64,000 nucleotides of DNA from Icerya purchasi (lineage: Eukaryota; Arthropoda; Insecta; Hemiptera; Monophlebidae). The position numbers and the translations under genes are program-made. The DNA lies in contig CM077115.1 in the NCBI GenBank assembly GCA_039619475.1, forward strand, positions 155,533,774 through 155,597,773, read 5' to 3'. The notes beneath the pieces are model-generated. The model saw nothing but the letters and a program-made list of their open reading frames with translations, searched no databases and had not been told where the DNA came from. Shown in pieces: positions 56,905 to 64,000 of the stretch (position 1 is the first letter of the stretch; each line of letters opens with the position of its first letter).

Positions 56905-58410
56905 AGAAGAGAATAGGGGCCAATATGGTGCTACTCCGCAATGAATTTTTTTTTATTACTTTTATTCCCTGCGATTTTTACTATACTTTTCCTAGTTTTC
57001 GTTCTCGCTGACGCCTGAATTGATTTACGTCCTTTTAATAACGTTCATGTAGTACGACGATGTAAATTACTATGTTGCACTGCCATGTTTAAACGTACAT
57101 TCAAAGCTATATGAAACTTAACTTTGCAGTTCCCGAAGGCCCTGCGCTGTCATGGGATTTGCTTTACTTTCGTTTCAAACAGTATGCGTATTTTTTTTAA
57201 GTTTCCATATTTTATGTACTAATAGTTTTGTTCCGAAACCCCGTGTACGTAAGACGCATGCCGATTTTCATTAATTTCTACATTTAAAATACTTCATCAT
57301 AATACTGTCCATTTATTCCATACAGGCACCATTTTAATTATTAGGCTTTTATTTCGAATTAAACATAAAAAAATAAATAAAAAATTTACATCGTAATTAT
57401 ATCGATGGATATGAAATTGGAAATGATCGCATCAGCTGCACAATAGTATGGAAGAAAGTTTTAGCATTAATAGTTCGATTTGGAATGGCACAACAGCGCT
57501 GCTAACAGATCTTTTTAGTCGCACGTGAATAGAGCGACTAGAATGAAAGTTTGAAGGGGAAGCAGCTCCGGGAATGATTTAAGAAATTGGACTAGAACGA
57601 AAGGGAGATACTGCGTTATTAACTGCGGCTAAGGAATGGACGGACATCGAATTTCAATGCGATCTAAGCTGATAATTATTGCCCCCACAGGTGTTTTTTT
57701 TAGATAGCGCCCAGGAGAAGGAATGGGCGAGATGGTGAAACCAAGGGGCCGGTATAAATGTCACATAAAATAGGTTTTCATTAACTCGAAGCCATTATTC
57801 AATGATAACAAAGTTTACCTGTGGCCAGTCAGTCGGCTTACGGGTCGCACGAAAGGCATTTACCGACTGCCGGCATAACGACGCACCCTCAGAGGAGTGC
57901 GATACTGTTCAACTTCTTCCTGTCTCGCTCGCTACGACGGAGTTGTCGGAAAATTTATCGTCCAAAAGTGTTCAAAATTTAGCCGATTCGCCGGCCCGGT
58001 TGAGAACCGATTTAGCCGGAGAGGACTGCTTCTGCAGTCGAGCAGATTCGATGGAATTGTTGGAACGTGACGTTCTAAATGGACCGTCTTCTTAGTTCCA
58101 TTGTTTCCGAAAGAAATATATTGAGCCGTACCGCGAGATTTATTATTGAAGAACGAAACGTTCGCAACGGCCAGTTCGAAATGTTCAAAAACATTTGCAA
58201 CTTTTATGTGCGGCGAAGAACTTCATTTAGCGCTCGTCCATTAATTGGTTTTCTAGAATTTTCTAATTTGACCGCATTCCATTCGGCAAGCGTAAAATAG
58301 TCGCATAAGCAATTTTCGTCATTTCACCAAGCCCCTGCTCTTTCATCTGGCACGAAATTTCCATTTTGTATAATTACTAAAAATTGAGAAATTACCTAAA
58401 ATATTCCTTT
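56905..58410. other. No recognised transposon; contains one coding-like ORF
   Basis: 57540-58330 is relatively GC-rich and looks single-copy. The frame 57802-58095 plus (97 codons) starts MITKFTCGQSVGL and has balanced, non-repetitive composition, but no domain I recognise and no visible splice or promoter context. It may be a host exon, a small gene or chance. Confidence 0.3.
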
Positions 58411-58415
58411 TATAA

Positions 58416-58660
58416 TTTTTTTTTTTTTTTCATTATTATTAAAAATAAGTTGCGGGTCTCACACAAGGCGTCTGTGGGTGTACAACACGCTTATCATCGT
58501 TTATTCAAAAAATATGTTATAATATTTCATTACAATTATACAATTCATTTTCATAATTATAAAAATTGAGAAAAAAAAATAATAAAAATAATTAATAAGA
58601 CAAAAAAAAAAAAAAAAAATAGAACTACTCATCATTAAATTTCATACTAAAACACACTTT
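58416..58660 (-). repeat. LINE-C 3' end, solo
   Basis: A plus-strand T-tract, then ATTATTATTAAAAATAAGTT and GCGGGTCTCACACAAGGCGT (58438-58475) are closely similar to 29607-29660. Similarity continues through AACACGCTTATCA(C/T)CGTTTATTCA to about 58660. It is a 5'-truncated copy with no coding part left. Confidence 0.7.
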
Positions 58661-58664
58661 GTGA

Positions 58665-59192
58665 ACTTTTAAAAAGTCTTGAAATATTTTAGAAATGAAC
58701 GCTACTTATGGTTGCGTCTAATAGAGGCGTTTTGCAAAATTATGAAACTATTTCTAAAAAAAAAAAATCAAAACAAACTATAACGAAACGTATAAATAAA
58801 TCTCACTTAAATAATAATATCGATTAGCTGAAAGAAATCTCGCTCAATGGTGTCTCCGCTGTACCATGTCGGTTTGACTTTTAAAGGTTAATAAGCAGTT
58901 GAACTTTGATGGATCAGTTTTTATAAGTCGTACCATATTATATACTTTCTCTTTTTTTGTATGATGTAAATTAAAAGAAAAAACAAATGAGCGGCTAATT
59001 TTGGTGTATCGGGGAGCAGAGCGTGTGGTCAGTATGTAATAACCCTTAATTGAGGGTTGGTACAATCATTAATAATATACAAGTATGTATTACGGTTATT
59101 ATTTATATAAGTGTAATGTTTAAGGATATACGTAACTTCCCGGGACGTATATTAATAATAACGTAAATTCAAACTAAATCCACCCTGCTGGA

Positions 59193-59228
<36 letters not shown>

Positions 59229-59475
59229 TATGTATATCTTGCTATTTTACACCTAGTCTTATCAACTATTTGGTAATCTATGGAATAAGTTAAAATGACA
59301 TGAATAAGCAACCCAACCAGTGAAGGGTGCTAAAATTAACTTATATACATATGTGTATACAAAATGCATACACATATATTTTTGCATTCTCATGGACACA
59401 TACATACCATCACACACGCACACGCACATACACCCTCACACATCAGCACACACACATATTATTTATACATTTTTA
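58665..59475. other. AT-rich stretch with a T-tract
   Basis: T-tract at about 59197-59225 and TG/CA-rich simple sequence at about 59340-59460. 59230-59475 probably holds the 3' UTR of the jockey-type copy to the right. No gene recognised. Confidence 0.4.
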
Positions 59476-59477
59476 AT

Positions 59478-60385
59478 TTATAAGAGATCTTGAGATCGTT
59501 TCCTATTCAGCCTACGTCCCTCGCTTGGGTTACTCAGCAGTTCTCTTGTTGTACTATTAGGATGTTCTTTCAATCTGGCAGCATATCGTCGTCGGGCAGC
59601 AGTTTCTATTTCATTTTTTACAAATTGAACTCCAACATCTTCATGGATCGTGATGTTGGTTATGTACCATGGAGCAGAGATGATCGTGCGTAGTATCTTA
59701 TTCTGCACTCTTTGCATAATTGAGAAACTGTTTGCTGTTTTTGGCACAGTCCCATAACTGGCAGCCGTATTGCCAGACGGGTTTGAGAATTTGCTTATAA
59801 AGTAGTAACTTGTTTTCAAGAGATACTATTGATCTCTTACCCAACAGCCAGTACAGTTGCCGCAGCTTGATGTTCAACTCATTTCGCTATAATGTGCTTC
59901 CTCCAAGTCAAGCGTTTGTCGAGGTGAATACCAAGATACTTTACATCTTCTTTCTGAGGGATCTCCACTCCATTCATCATTATATTTCCGGATGAATCGA
60001 TTCTTCGGTCAGTGAAAACTACTCGAGATGATTTACCTTCATTAGTCTTTATCTTCCCTAATTTGCACCAAGATGTTACTTTATTGACTGCTGTCTGCAG
60101 GTTTTTACGCGCAACTTTTGGACAACACAAGATCGCTGTGTCATCAGCGAAAGTTGCTATATCAACGTGCGATGTAGTAGGAATATCCGCTGTGTAGACA
60201 AGGTAGAGAAGCGGTCCAAGTACACTCCCCTGAGGAACTCCTGCTCGAACCGGATATACACTTGATTCGTCATCACCATATTTGATGTAGAAATATCTTT
60301 CGTTTAAATACGACCGGAATAATTCAGCTAGTTGATAGGGAAAATGACGTCGAAGTTTTTTAAATATTATTAACCGATTTCATTC
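59478..60385 (-). pseudogene. jockey-type LINE, C-terminal half of RT
   Basis: Minus strand in order: FPYQLAELFRSYLNERYFYI (about 60290-60350), AGVPQGSVLGPLLYLVYTAD (about 60185-60245), the catalytic TFADD (60140-60154), VKYLGIHLDKRLTWRKHI (about 59885-59950), a stop, then KLLLYKQILKPVWQYG (about 59760-59810), KILRTIISAPWYITN (about 59655-59700) and a terminal KRSQDLL (stop at 59478). The APWYxxNxxIHxDxxV block is diagnostic of jockey-like elements. Only one stop and one or two frameshifts interrupt it. It is 5'-truncated at about 60385. Confidence 0.85.
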
Positions 60386-60469
60386 CAGTCGTCGGGAATG
60401 ATTATGTTTCATCGATGTACAGGGTAATAATACCGAAAATATAACGTAATTAATTTCTGCGGGTTGTGG

Positions 60470-60535
60470 GGACTACTTATGGGCTCAGCGGCCAACGCAA
60501 TCCCGGAAAATATATATATATATATATTTATAAAA
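60470..60535. repeat. Possible LINE 3' end with (TA)n tail
   Basis: CAATCCCGGAAAA is followed by a TA run at 60512-60528 and an A-tract. It may be the tail of an unidentified retroelement; nothing coding is attached. Confidence 0.3.
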
Positions 60536-60684
60536 GAAAAAAAAAAGAAAGAATTTCAAAATTGAGATAAAAGGGTATTAATTACGATATCCCGAAACAA
60601 AACAATTTTTTTGCATTATATCATTATTCTAAATTTTTTTTCTTTATTTTATTTTATTTTATTTTATTTTTTTTTATTTTATTA

Positions 60685-60965
60685 TTTTTTTTTTTTTTGG
60701 GCTCGTCAAATAAAAACGTTTAGAAACAAATAGAAAGGAAAGAATTCGGTTATATTTCAATCCGATCAGAAATCTTTGTTAAAAAGAAACAAAAAACAGG
60801 AATAATTAGCGGGGAAGGAAAAGACAGAATATAAGAGGCCCAATAAAAAGAGTAGAAAGCCTAAGCTTCAACAAATAGGAATACAAAGTAAAACGCTCCA
60901 CAGAAAGATTTGTTACAATAATAAAACGAAATGTTCACCCTAGAATAAAGAAAAATATGGAATCG
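60685..60965 (-). pseudogene. LINE-A copy, extreme C-terminus and 3' end
   Basis: The plus-strand T-tract 60685-60698 followed by GGGCTCGTCAAAT is the complement of ATTTGACGAGCCC plus A-tail, close to the LINE-A 3' motif. Minus-strand frames just upstream end ISDRIEI (about 60752-60773), the LINE-A C-terminus. It is a very short copy. Confidence 0.6.
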
Positions 60966-60969
60966 TTTA

Positions 60970-62900
60970 AATTTAAAAAAGGAAACAGAATTTACGCAAA
61001 ACCCTGACTGATACTTATATCCGTATAACAGATGCGCATGTATGTCTAGGATTCAGTTTCTGCGCAACGATCCTAATTTAAGGCGAAAATTCGGCCTTTT
61101 AGCGAATAAGCAAAAGAAGGCCGATTTTCGAGGTACATGTACGAAGCGAAAACAGCTGTGAAACAATTTTTATTTCCATCGCCAATGTATCGAAACTGTG
61201 TAAAGCGTATAGAAAACCAGCGTTAGCGGTTGTGAGATTTTTGTCTCACCACGGCTTTCTTCATTTACCCTCGGTTTGAGGCAAATCAAGATAGTTGGTA
61301 TTTTATATTTTTTATTTCTTTTCTATTTCCTTAAAATATACTTTCTCACCTACCTCCGGTATAACCAATATTCACTTTCAGATTAGGTATATACCTGGAA
61401 ACGACTCGAAAACTCCCGAAAACCTATGACACTTCTGGTTTGATGGCTACAAACACCTTAACTACTAGGCTACACCGTGAATAATAACAATGAATCGTGA
61501 TCTCGAACATTCATAACTGCTACATGTTCTATCAGTGCTAGAAGTTTATCTTGATTTTTGAATTTAGCATAAGTTCAGCTAGGCTGATACACCGGTAAAC
61601 TCGTGTGGCGTTGAGTGGTACACAAGAAGATGATCGTATAACTCTTTTTATAGTCAACGTTTTTTAGTACAGTAATTTTAATTATTTTACCAATAACACA
61701 ATTTTATTTCCACTAAACACTATGAGACAATTACCGATCATTACGACTCAGTGTCACATTGTACAATAAGAATAAATTGTGGTAATTTTGAAAATTAGAA
61801 ATTGGAAAAAATTATTTTGCAGAAATAACGATGTATGATGTTTCATTTTAACAGTGTAATTATACTTAAATAAAATGAATATACGATAGGACTTATCGAA
61901 ATAAGTGTAAGAGCTCGTGAAAATACGGTAGCAAAATGAAAAATTAAAAACCGATGGAAAAACATATAAGGAAAAATTTAGAAAAAATATGAATCAAAGC
62001 TTAAGAAAAAGCAATCGTTGCCGGATCGAGTGTTATTTTTATAAATGATTGGTTTAATTTCGCCAGCAAGCTACTGGATGCAAAAATTTTAAATAACAGG
62101 TGGAGGATGAAATGTTACACCACAAAAAAAGATATTCCGACGGTTAAAGTTTTAACTGCATCTGCACATGAACCAAGTTCTAATAAGGATCTGAATCTAA
62201 ACGTAAGAGTGTGTTTACGATAGTGCGTATATGAACAATATGTCGTACAATTTAATAAAAAATTATACGAACGGTAAGAGGATAAATTTTGAAAGCATTA
62301 ATACGTTTTTGAGCTCCCGCATGGGAAATGAGGTTAGTTTCTACACTCGGCACGAGCTTTTTTTGGTTGTGACATCAGAGATCTCAACTTCCTCGACAAT
62401 TCACTAGTAAGGGTGGGAATGAAAGGCTGTTAAGGCTAGTTCTGCGGTCTGGGCGACTTGGGGTAATTTTTAAAAATCGGGATCATATTTTCGGTTATGC
62501 AAAATGTGTATGGGTGTTTTAGTGCATATAGGAACAGAAAGACTGCGGGGGGAGGTCTATTTTTCGCACTCCGGGAGTCCTCAAAAACAGCGCTAAAAAG
62601 ATTGGCGCGGTAACTGTTGGTACTAACAATAAGTTGCACGTAAATCTAACTGTGATGTTTGGTCGGCTCACATTTCACGCGATATGGCTGAGAACCAGCT
62701 AAATGATATTTGACAATTCCTTCCCTTATACGTCAAAGTAGACTATTTTGTATATTGAGCTGGAAATTGGATTTCTCGTTCGGAGGTTATGTATTTACGG
62801 CGATCAGTGAATTTCTGATCATAACTACTCTCTGCACATCTGTCTGGAAAGAGAGCAGTCGGGTAAGCTCAATCCATTCAGTCAAAAAGGTATGCTGACT
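60970..62900. other. No recognised gene
   Basis: A tRNA-like SINE head may lie on the minus strand at about 61415-61480 (TAGCCTAGTAGTTAAGG as A box, weak B box). Frames at 62436-62639 minus and 62710-62898 plus have no motif I recognise. Confidence 0.35.
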
Positions 62901-62904
62901 AGTA

Positions 62905-63412
62905 TAGGGTGATATTTTAAGAGTTAAGTTTTTCAGGTTGGCAGCACTGGTTGGTATTGGCGTCCAAACGTCATCTGCCAAAGTGAAAAGTTTTCAGTAT
63001 ACTCTCTGCCATTTCATCATCATGGAAAGACTTATAAATAAGCATCGATTGTGATATGGTTGAAATTTATTATCAAAAACCAGTGCTCTGTGAAAAATGT
63101 GCATCGTCATAATCGATCTGGTGAATCAACAATTCGTGCTGTTATCACCAAATTTCACGCCAAATTTGGTGATAACAGCACGAATTGTTGATTCACCAGG
63201 TCGATTATGACGATGCACATTTTTCACAGAGCACTGGTTTTTGATAATAAATTTCAACCAGATCACAATCGATGCTTATTTATAAGTCTTTCCATGATGA
63301 TGAAATGGCAGAGAGTATACTGAAAACTTTTCACTTTGACAGATGACGTTTGGACGCCAATACCAACCAGTGCTGCCAACCTGAAAAACTTAACTCTTAA
63401 AAAATCACCCTA
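62905..63412. mobile_element. 508-bp near-perfect palindrome made of two mariner-like 5' ends
   Basis: Two arms of exactly 251 bp (62905-63155 and 63162-63412) are reverse complements with 4 mismatches, separated by the 6-bp spacer CACGCC. The ends are TAGGGTGAT..TTTTAAGAG, flanked by TA (62903-62904 and 63413-63414). Each arm carries the start of a transposase-like reading: LVEIYYQKP, then after a frameshift VHRHNRPGESTIRAVITKF, the N-terminal helix-turn-helix region I recognise from a mariner-related insect transposase family. No catalytic domain is present. Confidence 0.9.
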
Positions 63413-63414
63413 TA

Positions 63415-64000
63415 TAAAAATTAAACCATTAATAACAAAAAGAGGATTAATTTTATATCACATCAATCGTGTGAATTCTAAATTGTCATAGGATCAATGA
63501 AAATGTTATGTTCTCACTAGGGACGTCTCAAATTTTTACTGAAATCTCTTTTCATATACAAGTTATAAAACGACAATTCGATTCATACGCAACTGCAATA
63601 AAACTCCTCTGACAAGTACCACTGCGAACTACATAATAGTGTTTTTATTTAATTTTTAGATAATGTTAGGATGATATTTTAATAACCGCACAGGTGGACG
63701 TTATTGACAATTTACCTTAAATGTTACCGACGTGGAATTAAAAAGGAAAGAAAATATTTTTTATTAACTAATTAAAAAGCTCCGCCGTGTCTAACGATGC
63801 GCTCATGCGCTATGATTGCTTTACCAAAGTAACGGCACTAAAGATTAATTACGCTTTGCGAGTTTAAACGGAATTTCGTCGTTACTCGACAATAAAATTG
63901 TAAATCTTCATTAAAAGTTCAAAAAATAAGTTCATTTTGAAAAAGCATTAGACGCAACCATGCAAAAAGAAAATATTTCGTTACAATACAATATTTCAGG
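63415..64000. other. No recognised feature
   Basis: AT-rich, no open frame or repeat boundary that I can support. Confidence 0.4.

Overview
This is eukaryotic nuclear DNA, most likely from an insect. It is AT-rich, full of homopolymer and TA tracts, and carries a typical insect set of transposable elements: R1-like, I-like, jockey-like and RTE-like LINEs, Tc1 and mariner elements, hAT-type MITEs, a Helitron and tRNA-derived SINEs. The order cannot be settled from the sequence. I found no convincing host protein-coding gene, rRNA or functional tRNA. The window reads as a repeat graveyard in an intergenic or heterochromatic stretch. Almost all long open frames are pieces of transposon proteins.

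For this annotation I name the LINE groups myself. LINE-A is I-like, with RT, RNase H and a Cys-His tail, and has about ten copies. LINE-B is R1-like, with one nearly intact copy and one degraded copy. LINE-C is defined by a shared 3' end reading AAGTTGTGGGTC on the opposite strand. The RTE-like group has an AP endonuclease plus RT and is present in several ruined copies. There are also a jockey-type copy and two other RNase H fragments.

Layout: 0-8 kb holds LINE-A fragments, a degraded LINE-B insertion with a 16-bp target duplication, and a SINE. 9.5-16.7 kb holds two long hairpins, the LINE-B copy interrupted by a 418-bp hAT MITE, a second hAT MITE, and a foldback element with 56-bp tandem repeats. 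18.5-25.5 kb holds a TA microsatellite, a mariner fragment, two tRNA-like repeats, a 1285-bp Helitron and, 20 bp further on, a Tc1 element. 26.8-30.4 kb holds a LINE-A copy nested inside an older LINE-A copy, then LINE-C. 32.6-40.2 kb is a mosaic of endonuclease, RT and RNase H debris. 40.5-49 kb holds a hAT-like element, a minisatellite, and LINE-C split by a second Tc1. 49.8-56.9 kb holds an orphan endonuclease fragment, a long RTE-like copy split by a third hAT MITE, then LINE-A and LINE-C pieces. 58.4-64 kb holds a LINE-C tail, a jockey RT, a LINE-A tail and a 508-bp near-perfect palindrome built from two head-to-head copies of a mariner 5' end.

The strongest observations are the structural ones. 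Several insertions have exact ends and target duplications, so the order of events can be read: LINE-A into LINE-A, hAT MITEs into LINE-B and RTE, and Tc1 into LINE-C. Three compact inverted structures (the palindrome, the foldback element and the hairpin near 10.7 kb) could fold into long double-stranded RNA if transcribed.
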